DNA of 64,000 nucleotides. Source: Flaccisagitta enflata (lineage: Eukaryota > Chaetognatha > Sagittoidea > Aphragmophora). A model generated the notes under the pieces. That model did not search any database. It was not told the DNA's origin and saw nothing but the letters and a program-made list of their open reading frames with translations. The position numbers and the translations under genes are program-made. Below, in pieces: positions 1 to 11,272 of the stretch. Numbering within the stretch: the stretch's first letter is position 1; every line of letters starts with the position of its first letter. The stretch lies in NCBI GenBank assembly GCA_965153355.1, contig OZ231127.1, positions 10,788,001-10,852,000 of the forward strand. The letters run 5' to 3'.

Positions 1-575
1 TTGCCTTGGGTTCTGAGGGTGATGTGGTATTGGCTGAAGATGTTTTTCTCGCTGCTGATCCCGTTCCACTGCCGAAAATGGCGCCAATGAAAGAAGGTGT
101 ATCAGCTGATGGCGTTCCCTTTGATTCTGAGGATAACTTGGTCGTGACTGATGTAGATGCTTTTCTGGGAGTGGATCCCGCTGGAGCGTCAGCAGTTGGT
201 GTTGCCTTGAATTCTGAGGGTGTTGTTGTTGTGACTGAAGATGATGTTATTCTTGCTGTCAATCCCGTGTTACTACCAAAGAGCGCGGCATTGAAGGTAG
301 AAGAGTTGAATGCTGGCGTTGCCTTTGATTCTGAGGGTAATGTTGACGAGACAGTTGATGATGTTTTTCTAGCTGCCAATGATGCTGTTGTGACAGGTAG
401 GGATGAAACTGATGGGGATGTTGGTCTTTTCATCGGTGATGATGATGTGGTGATTGGCAATAATGTTGGAGTGACCAATGATGAAGGCCTTGGCGCTGTT
501 GTTGCCGTGGTTGAAGATAACACCATTGAGACTGATGATTTTGGCGTTACAGCTGGACCAAAAACCGATGGGACT
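1..575 (-). CDS. Ser/Thr/Pro-rich protein, partial exon
   Basis: On the minus strand one frame stays open from about 575 to the left edge, giving about 190 residues dominated by Ser, Thr, Pro and Ala. Short FG motifs occur (SVFGPA, ALFGSN, AIFGSG), and a degenerate repeat of about 35 residues is built around PSE(S/F/P)KA(T)P. A good acceptor (polypyrimidine TCTCTTATCCCCTTATTCAG) sits just upstream at about 576-598. The plus strand is also open across 1-581 (Asp/Val/Gly-rich, about four repeats, stop at 579), so the strand is uncertain. I prefer minus because of the acceptor and because the proven minus-strand exon at 11273-11646 throws the same kind of plus-strand shadow. The composition would fit a linker, a mucin-like stalk or an FG-nucleoporin segment; no function can be assigned. 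The exon continues beyond the window. Confidence 0.45.
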
Positions 576-581
576 GAATAA

Positions 582-1398
582 GGGGATAAGAGACTGAGTT
601 GACATTGAAACAATTGTCAGGGTCTACATAAGTTTGCGATCACTTTTTATCATCTCATATTTTGTGAAATGATTCCTTTCTGGCATCACTAATGGCAGAA
701 GTCAGACCGTTATTCCCTAAATAATTCACAGGCGGTATTCTTCAAGCTATCCTATCTTTGTTGACATTTTTTTTATACAAATTATGGAATTACTACCCAG
801 TGGCAAGAAGCACTCGAAGTGAAGAAACTTTTTATCCGGCCACATTACCCACGTAAAATGCCAATACCATACCACTCAAAAAAGACGCAGTTTTGAATGA
901 GTAATTTTGCTTAAGAATCTGTAGAAAAACTTATCAGAATCTTAGGTCATCTGAGAGGCCTTCGAAAGTTGGCGCCAATCTGGTATTGCAATTTTTTTTT
1001 TTTTTTGTTTAGAATGGCATTAGTTTGAATGAAGACATTGCCCACTTCAGTTCCGCAAGCCTAAGATAAAAATGCATTTTACTACCTAGGAAAAAAGTAT
1101 ATCTACACCTGTGATACAATATGATTTTGTGACCTGATATTCATTCAATCATTGTAAAAAAAATGTTAGTCTATCAAATAACCTGTTTTTCAACTAAAAA
1201 TTTTTGTGAAAGTTTTTGAAAGCAATATTTAAAGCCATTCTAACTTATTACGGATGATATGGTGATATCATTCAAGGGCAAATTTGTAATTTGGGAATAA
1301 GTTTATAATTATGTCTGCCGTTTCCAAATGAATAAAACCACAGAAACCACGATGAGTTCATCTTTTAGAGTTTATGATGCTGATGATTTTGGGTTTTT
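582..1398. other. AT-rich intergenic sequence
   Basis: AT-rich with homopolymer runs (poly-T near 990-1003). No open frame, splice-supported exon or repeat was recognised. Confidence 0.5.
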
Positions 1399-1894
1399 AG
1401 ATGTGTCCGTCAGAAACGCATCTCTATAAGAGGGTCCGTCCGTCCGTCCGTCCGTCAGTCTGTCCGTCCGTCGTCTGTCCGTTCGTCTGTCTCGTCTGTC
1501 TCGTCCCTGTCTGTCTGTCCGTTCATCTGTCCGTTCGTCTGTCCGTTCTTCTGCTCCGTCGTCGTTCGTCTGCCCGTCTGTCCATCCGTTCGTCATCTGT
1601 CCGTCCGTCCGTCTGTCGTTCGTCCATCTGTCCGTCCGTCCGTCCGTCCGTCCGTCCGTCCGTCCGTCCGTCCGTCCGTCCGTCCGTCCGTCCGTCCGTC
1701 CGTCCGTCCGTCCGTTACGCCTGTGCAAAAACCGCGTTTCCCGGCTGTTTTTGGTCCCGGTGAGATCCTACACTGGAACAAATGATCAACCAACATGTTT
1801 TGAGTTTTTTTCACCCGTCTGTTCGTCAATTGGTCTCTCCATACATATGTCACATGATCAATACACGCTGAGACACAGCCCGGTCGCATCATTG
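1399..1894 (+). mobile_element. K element, GATGCG subfamily, (GTCC)n core
   Basis: It starts with TTTTT and a hairpin AGATGTG...CGCATCT, followed by CTCTATAAGAGGG. A (GTCC)n array of about 280 bp (1434-1713) comes next. Then comes the body shared with other copies (CCTGTGCAAAAACCGCGTTT, GATCCTACACTGGAACAAAT) and an end containing GGTCGCATC. The next copy begins directly after it. Confidence 0.8.
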
Positions 1895-1899
1895 TTTTT

Positions 1900-2004
1900 A
1901 GATGCGTCCGTCAGGAACGCACCTCTATAAGAGGGTCCGTCCGTCCGTCGGTCCGTCGGTCCGTCCGTCCATCCGTCCGTCCGTCCGTCTGTCCATCCGT
2001 CTTC
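1900..2004 (+). mobile_element. K element, left half (split by LTR element)
   Basis: It has a hairpin start AGATGCGTCCG, CTCTATAAGAGGG and a (GTCC)n core, then stops abruptly where LTR sequence begins. The missing right half of the same family reappears at 10756-10900, after the second LTR. This suggests an LTR retrotransposon landed inside this K element. Confidence 0.65.
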
Positions 2005-2173
2005 TATGCCTGGATGTGATAGAACCAATCATTCAATGAAGACTCCTTAAGAGAACATTTGATAGTTAAGTAGCTACGTTAGGATTCAAGCAAGCGTTCC
2101 GGCGAGCAAGCAAGCGTACAGCAAGAAGCCTACGTGGAAGAAGGTAAGGACCTGCAAGACATAGGCCCTTACA
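2005..2173 (+). mobile_element. Truncated LTR, 5' side
   Basis: Nearly identical to part of the LTR at 10401-10755 (shared blocks TATGCCTGGATGTGATA and GAACCAATCATTCAATG through GGCCCTTACA), but it lacks the first roughly 80 bp and an internal block of about 105 bp. It ends in CCCTTACA, followed two bases later by TGGTGC, the usual start of a retrotransposon primer-binding site. Confidence 0.65.
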
Positions 2174-2908
2174 ACTGGTGCATCGTCTTTTCTAGAACCG
2201 TTCCAGAGATCTACCAGTTCTCTTAGGTGGCTCTCACATCCTCTGCTTTTCTTATTTCTGAGGAACTCCTCTGGAATTTTAATTTCTCATGCAACAGCCT
2301 CTCTGCCTTGAATAGGCCAACTTGGTTGCAGATCCGGCTGCCAAGACAACGGTTTTCTTCCCCCCTTTCATCAACTTCTCGGTCCCCTGTGAAATCGGAA
2401 CTAACACCTGTACACTAACTATTGTCAAGGTAGTGCTACAACTATACATACCTCGCTACTACTGGTGAGGAACGATTCAATTCCCTGAAGTTATATATTT
2501 TTTTAGTATTTCCCAATATATTCCACATTATTTTTTGTATTTTGTTCCAATTGGGATGCTTGTTTTAAACTTTTTGACCTCTTGACAACTAACATTCAAC
2601 ACCAAGGTACAAATTTTTCCACAACTTTGGTTCGAATTTTTGAAGCATTTACTTTTACAAAATCAATTGAAATCTGTGGGCAAATTAAAGAACTTTTCAA
2701 AAGCTGTTTAGTCGTGAAATTTGCATCTGATTATCTATCTTTATGTAGATTTGGTGAACAACTGAAGTTCATAAGGTTTTTCTGGTAATTTTGCCATAAT
2801 TTGCTTTGGGAATGTTTTTACTGTTTTTGATCTTATTTGATTTTGTACAATGCAATTGAGGTGAAATTCATGAGCAAAATGAAGATTTTTTCAAGCCCTA
2901 ACTAATGG
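2174..2908. other. Probable LTR-element leader plus AT-rich sequence
   Basis: It begins with the primer-binding-site-like TGGTGC and continues as non-repetitive sequence. A 63-codon frame (2227-2418) has no recognisable domain. I see no pol motifs. Confidence 0.3.
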
Positions 2909-2989
2909 AACAAGGCCAACACCTATAAGTCGCGTGCGAGACTCACTTAATTACATAATCGCCTAATTATTTGAGTACGTTATTTCCTG

Positions 2990-4030
2990 TAATGACGATA
3001 ATGACTATAATTTCCTATTGACCTATAAATGCCTATAATGACCTATAATTACCTAACTTTACCCAAATTAAATAATGACCTATAAGTACTTATAAAGACT
3101 AATGATTACCTATACTTACATATGGACCAATAATTACCTATAATGATGTATGATTACCCATAATTACCCATAATTACCTTTAATAACATAATGACCTATA
3201 ATTTCCTATAATGACCTATGATTACCTATAATTACCTATAATTACCTATAATTACCCATGATTAAATAATGACCTATATGTACCTATAAAGACCTATAAT
3301 TACCTATAATCACATATGGACCAATAATTACCTATTATGACCTATGATTACTCATAATTACCCATAATTACCTATAATAACAAAATGACCTATGATTACC
3401 TATAATTACCTATAATTGCATAATGACCTATAATTACCTATAATTACCTATGATTAGCTATAATTACCTATAATTGCCTAATGACCTATAATTACCTATA
3501 GTTACCTATGACTAGCTATAATTACCTATGATTAAATAATGACCTATAATTACCTATAATTGTCTATTGACGTATAACTACCTATAATGACCTATAAATA
3601 CCTTTAATGACCTTTGATTACCTGAATTTACCCAAAATTTCATAATAACCTACAATTACCTATAAATACCTATAATTACCTATGATGACCTATAGTTACC
3701 TAAAATTACATAATGACCTATAATTACCTATAATGATCTATAGTTACCTTTAATCACCTATAATTATCTGTAATTACATAATGACCTATTATTACCAATA
3801 ATGACCAATAATTGCTTAATGACCTATTATGACTTATAATGACCTATAAGTACATAATGACCTATAATTACCTATAATTACCTATAATGACTTTTAACTA
3901 CCTATAATTACCTATGATTACATACTGACCTATAATTACCAATAATGACCTATGATTACCTATAATTATATAATGACCTATAATCACCTTTAATGGCCTA
4001 TGATTACCTTTAATGACCTATGATTACTAG
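2990..4030. repeat. Decamer satellite (TAATKACCTA)n
   Basis: About 100 imperfect tandem copies of a 10-bp unit alternating TAATTACCTA and TAATGACCTA, with occasional 9- or 11-bp units. It resumes at 5420-5510 after an insertion. Confidence 0.9.
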
Positions 4031-4489
4031 GCTTGAGATTCGGTGATTTACCAACGGAAAAAACGGTGGAGTGAATGCCAATTTTCACTGATTCAGTGAT
4101 TTGGATTTTCGGTTTTTCACCGTTTTTATCTCCCTTCCCAAACTGCCCTTAACTTTGCTAAAATTGCCACCATATTCAAGAAAGTGCACATGTTAATCAT
4201 TGAAATTTACAGGAAAAAATTCCATATTATATAAATCCCTTATTCTACGGTTACCATGGTGACAAGGAAGGAGTGTCTGATACCAGTTTTACTCAGCTAG
4301 TTTTTGTTTTTTCTAGCTTGAAAAAAAGCAAGAATATTGTTTGTTTAGGATATTATGTTTTCCCTCACCATTTGTATTCATTGAGCGAGTCACTACTGTT
4401 AATTTTGTTATAAAGAAAAAAAGATAAAGTCCAATAATGAAAGACAGAAGAAGTACAAGAAAGAAAAAGTGAAAGAGAGAGAGAGAGAA

Positions 4490-4593
<104 letters not shown>

Positions 4594-4637
4594 AAAGGAA
4601 AGTATCAAACTGACTGAGATAAGAAAACACCGTTTTT

Positions 4638-4783
4638 AGTCGCAAACACGCGACTCTACACCTTGCCATGTCAGTCGGTCCGTCAGTCGGTATGTCGGTA
4701 ACATTTTTAAATTGCGAGCGGTTTTCGCATTACGGCTCCTGCCCAACCGTCCGCGACTGGATTGCCGTGTATCCGGCCTTGTT
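4638..4783 (+). mobile_element. K element, AGTCGCG subfamily
   Basis: Hairpin AGTCGCAAACACGCGACT, CTCTACACC, GTCGGTCC repeats, then CCGTCCGCGACTGG and CCGTGTATCCGGCCTTGTT. The far-end motif (rc CCAGTCGCGGACGG) matches the hairpin arm. Confidence 0.8.
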
Positions 4784-5037
4784 CATTCAAAGGTATAAAT
4801 CATCCTTTTGACCATGCCATGTCACAGTAAATTTGTATAGGAACAGGATATGGGATTTTCCTCTTTTTGGTAGCACCAGGAGCAAAGATCATTTAGCAAA
4901 CTCAAGAAATATAAAATTGCAAAATACCTATCCACTTCCAGCCTGTTCAAAGAAGACCAAGATGTTTACTTTTTCATGTGTAAACATTCAGACAAAAATC
5001 AATGATTGACAAGTTTTAATATGCACATTTTTCTAAA

Positions 5038-5165
5038 AGTTGCAGACACGCAACTCCATAAGAGGCTTTGTCCGTCTGTTGATCTGTTGGTCCATCTGTC
5101 AGCACAAGTCAGGTTGGATGCCCATGCCCACCCGTCCGCAACAATATTTGTGACCCCGCATCTCT
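5038..5165 (+). mobile_element. K element, AGTTGCG subfamily, partial
   Basis: Hairpin AGTTGCAGACACGCAACT, CTCCATAAGAGGCTTTGTCCG, a short GTC-type core, then CCCACCCGTCCGCAACAATA. The far motif (rc TTGTTGCGGACGGG) carries the same AGTTGCG-type change as the hairpin. The terminal GGCCTTGTT is missing. Confidence 0.75.
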
Positions 5166-5519
5166 TGATAATCTTCATTCAGGTCTTTTGCTCAATTTGA
5201 GAAAAAGCTATTCAATTTAGCGCTTCTTTTTTCATTACATGGGTAGTTATTGCATAGGTTCTGATGATTAATTGTGCTCAAGGTTTATACAGCATAATGC
5301 ATCTGAACAACCCCATAAGCAGATGCAGAGTAAAAATCACTGAAAAAAACCGAAAAACGGTGGTGGCAAGGAAAAATCCCTGAAAATCGGTGGTGATTGA
5401 AAACCCGAGTCACTCTCAACTCTAATGATTACCTATAATTGCATAATGACCAAAAATTACCTATGATTACCCAAAATTGCATAATTACCTATAATTACCT
5501 ATAATCATATAAATAAAAA

Positions 5520-6000
5520 GTGAAATGACTATATTGACTAAAATGATTAAAATGACTTAGGACTTAGGGCTTAGAATGACTAAAAATGACTTAAAATGAC
5601 TTAAAATAACTTAAAATGATTTAAAATGACTTATAATGACTTATAATGACTTATAATGACTTATAATGACATTAAATGACTTAAAATGACTTAAAATGAC
5701 TTAAAACGATGAAAAGGATTATATTGACTAAAATGACAATAATGACTTGAAATGACTTAAAATGCCTTGAAATCACTTGAAATGACTTATAATCACTTGA
5801 AATGACTTAGAATAACTTAAAATGACTTAGAATGACTTAAAATGATGAAAAGGACTATATTGACTAAAATGACAATAATGACTTAAATTGACTTAAAATG
5901 ACTTAAAATGACTTAAAATGACTTAGAATGACTTAGAATGACTTAGAATGACTTAGAATGACTTAGAATGACTTAGAATGACTTAGAATGACTAAAAATG
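5520..6000. repeat. Decamer satellite (AATGACTTAR)n
   Basis: About 45 tandem copies of AATGACTTAA/AATGACTTAG. The reverse complement (TAAGTCATTT) forms the core of the K element at 23732-23965, so the satellite travels with the element. Confidence 0.9.
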
Positions 6001-6100
6001 ACTTAAAGAAATAAAATTGATAAAAAAAGTAAAGTGTGACCGACAGACCAACAGACCGACAGACAAAGCGGGTTGTAGAGTCGCGTGCACGCGACTAAAA

Positions 6101-6840
6101 ATTGGCATATGGTTAAATATGTCTGCTTAGATTTGACAGCTGTTTGATCTTTTGACAATAATAAGTGTACTGTCTCGGACGTGTCCTGCATTTAGCTGTG
6201 ATAAAGGATTGTAAGTCTCTCACGGTCCGTTCAAAGCTACCCCAAGCCACTGGTATACTGTGAAGATTCGCCAAACACTCCTTACGCAAGTGCCGGCTCG
6301 GTTCCGAGTTTCACTTGTGACCCCCTTAACAAGCGTAGGAGGTAACCCCTCTTCGTGGCAGTACGCGCAAGCCCCGTTCAGCAAGTCTGTCAATACTGGC
6401 GGAGTTTGATTGGCCAAAATCCTGATCAAGTATGTGTTTTTACTTCCAGTAGAGAACAAAGCCTGGACGCCTCTCTCATGCGTTGGTCATTCCTTGGACC
6501 TGCTTACGGACCCGTGTTCAAGGCGTGCGCTGGGTTATGCCATAGGTTGGAGTTCCTACACAACCCTTTTTCTTCAATAACCGATGCTAAGTGCCAAAGT
6601 GGGAGCCCGTAACTTTTCCTCGTCCTTGCATATCAGCCACAGAGACCGCTCAACTCAATTCTACGTGTTGAAGAATTAGCCTCCAAAAAGTTGTAAATAC
6701 TTGTACATCTTTTTTTTGTTATACACCCCTCCCCCCTCCCTGTAACATAGCCCTTGTCCCCCTCAACCATCACTGCCCATTTGGATAGAGTTGCACTCTG
6801 TCCAATACCCCCCCTCTCCTGCAACCCACTGACCCACAAG
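6101..6840. other. Higher-GC unique block
   Basis: A stretch of moderate GC between satellite and CAA-rich sequence. It contains overlapping short frames on both strands (for example minus 6220-6459, 79 codons), none with recognisable domains or splice support. It may be degraded retroelement sequence related to the gag region that follows. Confidence 0.25.
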
Positions 6841-6990
6841 CGACCAAGCCAGACAATCAATAACAATGCCAACAACCAACAACTAACACCAACAACAACC
6901 AACCAACAGCCAATCAATAACCAACGCCAACAACCAACAACTAACACCAATAACCACTAACAACCAATCAATAACCAACGCCAACAACCA
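6838..6990 (+). repeat. CAAC-rich tract, partial copy of gag leader
   Basis: Imperfect AACCAACAACTAACACC-type repeats. Very similar sequence occurs at 7783-7860 directly upstream of the gag frame, so this is probably a partial duplicate of that leader. Confidence 0.5.
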
Positions 6991-7199
6991 ACCAGAGATT
7001 AGCGTTACTGAGCGTCAGTGGTCGGCCGTTATGAGGTCGTTATATGGTAAAAATCCGCCATTTTATGCTAAGGTTGTTATCCCTAAATAACTGGAAGTTA
7101 TTTACATAAGGTTACACATTATCTAAGATAAAGGAACAGATTTTGTAAAAGGTTCATTGCATATGACTCATGGAAATCCTTGTTATGAAAGATGGACAA

Positions 7200-7345
7200 C
7201 ATTACCTCTATACTTACTATACGTACCATACCATACTTACTATACTTACTATACTTATTGTACTTACTATACTTACTATACTAACTATACTTACTATATC
7301 TACTATACTTACTATTCTTACTGTACTTTCTATAGTTACTATATT
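7200..7345 (+). repeat. (TACTTACTA)n minisatellite
   Basis: Tandem ACTTACTAT-type units of 9-10 bp. The following sequence (AAGGCCCTCTTC, then CCACCTATCATACT, 7350-7425) is a dispersed repeat seen again at 44535-44600 and in part at 51715-51900. Confidence 0.75.
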
Positions 7346-7449
7346 TACTGTACAAGGCCCTCTTCTATTCATTTCAGTTAGGGTAAAGAGAAGGATATTG
7401 TTCCACCTATCATACTTTGGCCTAAATACTGTTAAAAGCGAGAGATTAA

Positions 7450-7580
<131 letters not shown>

Positions 7581-7921
7581 CACCAAAAGCGGTATAAGAT
7601 CGACTTAAAGAAACAAAGGATCTTGGAAGAATAGAAGAGAAGAAGGAGAAGAAAGAGGAAGAAGAAGAGGAGGAGGAGGAGGAAGAGGAATGATCGGTTT
7701 TCATGGTGATTTATCCGTTATCCGTTACTCCATATATCCTAGCCGTTACACGGATTGCCGGATCTCGATACCTAATCTCTGCAACCAACAACCAACAACT
7801 ACCACTAACAACCACCAACAACAAACCAACCAACAACCAACGCCAACAACAAAGGATCAACCCAATAGAAGCTGCTACAGCTGCCAGCACCAGTGCCGCC
7901 TCTGCCATCCATGCCCCAGTT

Positions 7922-8932
7922 ATGGCCACAAACGAGAGAGCAAGCTCCATCCCGGTGGACACCATCCGCACAGGACTGGATGACTTGGATGAGTGGTTTG
8001 AAATCTTCGAAAATGCTGTGAAGTTGGCGATGAACCCTTCCACTGATGAAAGAAAGGCCGAGTTATGCAAAGCGTGGCTCCCCATTAAGCTCGACGCAGA
8101 AGCAAGAGCTGTCTTCAAGCAAATCCCCTCAACCCTCACCTACGCTCGAACCAAGGCCCAGCTCAAAGATCGCCTTGTTGATCCCAACGAGGTCTACAAA
8201 TGGAAGGCCATGAAGTCCCAAATTGTCTGGGATGGAAAGGAAAGTTTCCAGGCCTTGGCTACCCGTGTCAAACGCGCTGTTGACAATTACGAGAAAGAGC
8301 TGGACGACAACGGCAAGAAATGGGCTTACTTCTTCAGGTTTAGGGAGTCTCTCCCTGAAACACCTTACCAGGACTACATTGATTTAAGCCTGACAAAGAA
8401 GGATCGCACCATCGAAAATGCCATGGAACTCGCCTCAAGAGTGAAAATGACCCAGAAAGACAAGGAGCCAGCAAAAGAATCTAAGCGGGTGGCCTTCACT
8501 GGCCTTGCTATGGCCGACGACCGCATCAGTGGTTTGGAACTTGCGGTTGCACAACTCAGAACAGAATTGAAAAACCTGTCCGTGAGAGACCGCCACTATG
8601 ATCAGGACTGCAGCAGCAGCCGACACAACCAAAACTATGGAAGCGACAGGGATTACCACCGCCATCATGAGCAACGCCGCGACCCAAGGTTTGGTGGTGA
8701 TAGGGACAATCATGGCAACCCACCACTCCGTCATCGCGACCGCCATGATGATCGCGACCGCTACGATGATCGCGACCGCTACAATGATCGCGACCGCTAC
8801 GATGATTGCGTCCGCTACGATGATCGCGACCGTTACAATGATTGCGACCGCTATAATGATCGCGACAGCTACCCTGGTCGCAACTGCAACGACGACCGCA
8901 ACCGCTATGGTGATTGCAAGCCTCATGACTAA
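7922..8932 (+). CDS. Retrotransposon gag-like protein
   Basis: An intact 336-residue frame, read from ATG 7922; the frame is open further upstream (from 7703), but that part is CAAC-repeat leader. The N-terminal two thirds (DDLDEWFEIFENAV, KAELCKAWL, FKQIPSTLTYARTKAQLKDRL, SFQALATRVKRAVDNYEKEL) is a helical capsid-type region as in LTR-retrotransposon gag proteins, followed by a short helical linker (MADDRISGLELAVAQLRTELKNL). The expected CCHC zinc knuckle is absent. The C terminus is instead an Arg/Asp/Tyr repeat (DDRDRY / NDRDRY) encoded by an 18-bp tandem repeat, and could bind nucleic acid by charge. No protease or reverse transcriptase follows in frame. It lies between two LTR copies (2005-2173 and 10401-10755), so it is probably the surviving gag of that element; host domestication is an alternative. 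Confidence 0.7.
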   Translation: MATNERASSIPVDTIRTGLDDLDEWFEIFENAVKLAMNPSTDERKAELCKAWLPIKLDAEARAVFKQIPSTLTYARTKAQLKDRLVDPNEVYKWKAMKSQIVWDGKESFQALATRVKRAVDNYEKELDDNGKKWAYFFRFRESLPETPYQDYIDLSLTKKDRTIENAMELASRVKMTQKDKEPAKESKRVAFTGLAMADDRISGLELAVAQLRTELKNLSVRDRHYDQDCSSSRHNQNYGSDRDYHRHHEQRRDPRFGGDRDNHGNPPLRHRDRHDDRDRYDDRDRYNDRDRYDDCVRYDDRDRYNDCDRYNDRDSYPGRNCNDDRNRYGDCKPHD

Positions 8933-9642
8933 AATGAACGGTATGCAAGCAACATCCCGACTGAATATGGAAACTGGATCCGGTATGATAGAAGAATGTG
9001 AAGACTGAAGAGGCGCCTTGACTGGAGAGTGAATGGATGATTCATTTTATCATATTGACTTGGTTTGATACTTGCGCATGTCAAATCTTTTACCAAAAAA
9101 GTTTGCACTCAAAACATTTACAAAAAGATGCCAAACTGGTGGAAGGTAGTCTGTGGAACGATTTACAGATTCTCCATTGAATTCTTTGTGCAAATTGTAA
9201 CTGTTCAACGTTAATGGACCTTTCTCACCTTCGCTCCTTATTTGTCCCCTCCTTGTTCCTAATTGCAAGCCAGAAGTTCATATTTAACTCTACCTGACCC
9301 TTATTTTCGGTTCTGCTCAAATTTGGATTCCATCCAAGTTTATCAATGCAGAATGATACATCCGGGATAATTTTTTTACCTTTCTCAAGTCCTCAACTCA
9401 ATGCAATTGATCGCGCTTTACTACATCCTATTTGTGCCATCTCATTCCATCTCATCAATGATCCCCCCCTTCTTGACCTGACGGCTCTACTTTGGGTTTG
9501 CAACAGAATGCTATGTGCAGAGTGGAACCAGGCACCTACAGAAGTGAGTAAACTGACTCGCTGTCATGCCCCCATTTCAACGGCATCTTTACGCGCATCT
9601 GGAAGAACATGCCATCACCATTTCACGTTTCAAACAACTGAA
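8933..9642. other. Degraded retroelement interior
   Basis: Downstream of gag. One 100-codon frame (9346-9648, plus) has no identifiable domain. No convincing pol motif was seen. Confidence 0.3.
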
Positions 9643-10024
9643 GGTTAACTGACCACCATTGTTTTAATCCGCATCAAGAAGATTTCATTGGTTTTCTTGC
9701 CAGTGCACAACTGCCTAAGTTATCTAGATGGTCTGCTATCAAACAAATTGCGATCGACTCTAAATCCCACTATCAATTCTCCAATCTCTCAAATCAAAAT
9801 GGTGTTTGCAACCCCGTTTCTAGCTTAACTGCGGCCACCAGGACATTGCGATTTGTGCGTATCACCAGTTTTTCGCTACCCATCAACGCTCAAGACCTCT
9901 ACCATTCTGCAGCGCCAGCGGTGTTGGCGTCACCGGTTTCTGTCCGCGCAAAAGACCTGGGGTTCAGCAGGCAGCGTTGGAGAATACTTGGTGCAGGCAT
10001 CATCACCTGCTCCGTCAGGTGAGC
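9643..10024 (+). CDS. Unrecognised open frame, no start codon
   Basis: A frame of about 126 codons without an ATG at its head, running from just after a TGA at about 9640 to TGA at 10022-10024. It reads DHHCFNPHQEDF, then SAIKQIAIDSKSHYQFSNL, and ends QRWRILGAGIITCSVR. Composition is protein-like (mixed, low repetition). Its position between gag and the 3' LTR suggests a remnant of the retroelement's second frame. A donor-like CAG/GTGAGC at the very end would also allow it to be an exon. Function unknown. Confidence 0.3.
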
Positions 10025-10400
10025 CGAGTTACGTATGACTTCTATGTTATACACTGTTATATCGTTACTGCTTTTTGCTTACCAATCATAACCTCCTCCT
10101 TCCCGCATGTCAACCAACGAGCAACAACTAAGGCCAACGTCAGGAGACGATCGAAGAAGAAGAAGAAGAAGAAGCGAAGAAGCAAGAACCACTTAGCTGG
10201 CTTATGTTTCATTCTTGAAATCGCCAGGAACAATCGTGTTTTTAGGGACTAAAAACTTATGAAGGGTAAAAGCATATAAGAGCCAATTCTGTGCAATGCG
10301 CTGAGCAGTGGGATCAACTATAAAGACTGTTCCAAAAGTGACATTATTAAGTTTTACATTCGCTGTTCCTTATCTGTATTTCATCGCTCATAGTTAAAGA

Positions 10401-10755
10401 TGTAAGGGATGTCCTTAATCATGATACTTGTTATGTTTTTGTATCTTTAGTTTTAGACTGTACATTGTCCCCTGTGGCTTTTATGCCTGGATGTGATATT
10501 AAGACTCTAAGATAACTCTCTGGAATAGAGGCCCGTTTGGTTACATCTTTCTTCCCGCGTGTTTACCTTCCACCATGTATTTCTTTGCATAGTTCCTAGC
10601 AGAGAACCAATCATTCAATGAAGACTCCTTAAGAGAACATTTGATAGTTAAGTAGCTACGTTAGGATTCAAGCAAGCATTCCGGCGAGCAAGCAAGCGTA
10701 CAGCAAGAAGCCTACGTGGAAGAAGGTAAGGACCTGCAAGACATAGGCCCTTACA
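10401..10755 (+). mobile_element. LTR, 3' side
   Basis: 355 bp bounded by an 8-bp inverted repeat, TGTAAGGG...CCCTTACA, the classic TG...CA ends of an LTR. The 5'-side copy at 2005-2173 matches its second half. No target duplication flanks this copy on its own. The sequence after it is the right half of a K element whose left half precedes the other LTR. Confidence 0.75.
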
Positions 10756-10900
10756 CCTGCACTGAAACAAAGGATCAACTAACATGTTTTGAGAGTCTTT
10801 TCACCCGTCTGTCCGTCCATCTGTCTCTCCATACATGTGTCACATGATCAATACACGCTGAGACACAGCCCGGACGCATCGTTGCCCGGTTGGGCTTGTT
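10756..10900 (+). mobile_element. K element, right half (split by LTR element)
   Basis: Begins inside the family consensus (CACTGAAACAAAGGATCAAC) and runs to the far end GGACGCATCGTTGCCCGG...GGGCTTGTT. It completes the copy started at 1900-2004. Confidence 0.65.
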
Positions 10901-11272
10901 AAGTTATACTAGGTGCTCTAGAAGTGGAGTTATGTTGATTCAAACATGTTTGATTTCTGCATTCATATTATTTTCTTGTTTTCAAAACGAATGTTTTTAC
11001 ATTATGGCTTCCCAACCGTTGGCGACTGTCTTGCCGTGTATCCGGCCTTGTTTTAAGAAATAGTTGAAACTATTTTCTATATTTGTTTTATCAATTAACA
11101 GGTGCGTCTTTTTTTTTTCTTTTGATGTGGTAAATCATCCCTGACAATTTTCCTCATGATATCCGACTTTCCAGGTTATCATATCATGTCATAAATGAGA
11201 TGAAACCCTTTGCACGACATGCACAAGGTCGATTATTGACATCCTGAGTGCGAGTTTCTACATTCTAATGTT
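10901..11272. other. Intergenic, K-element tail fragment
   Basis: Contains an isolated far end of the AGTCGCG subfamily (GGCGACTGTCTTGCCGTG, ATCCGGCCTTGTT, about 11015-11053). It lies beyond the 3' end of the kinase-KEN gene; I could not identify a polyadenylation site with confidence. Confidence 0.4.

Noticed and set aside
1434-1715. (GTCC)n arrays as independent microsatellites
   Set aside because: They occur almost only inside K elements between the same conserved ends, so they are annotated as element cores.
2990-4030. Regularly spaced short repeats that could suggest a CRISPR array
   Set aside because: Direct tandem decamers with no unique spacers, in a eukaryotic intergenic setting.
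8435-9008. Overlapping frames on both strands within gag
   Set aside because: Shadows created by the 18-bp tandem repeat encoding the gag tail.
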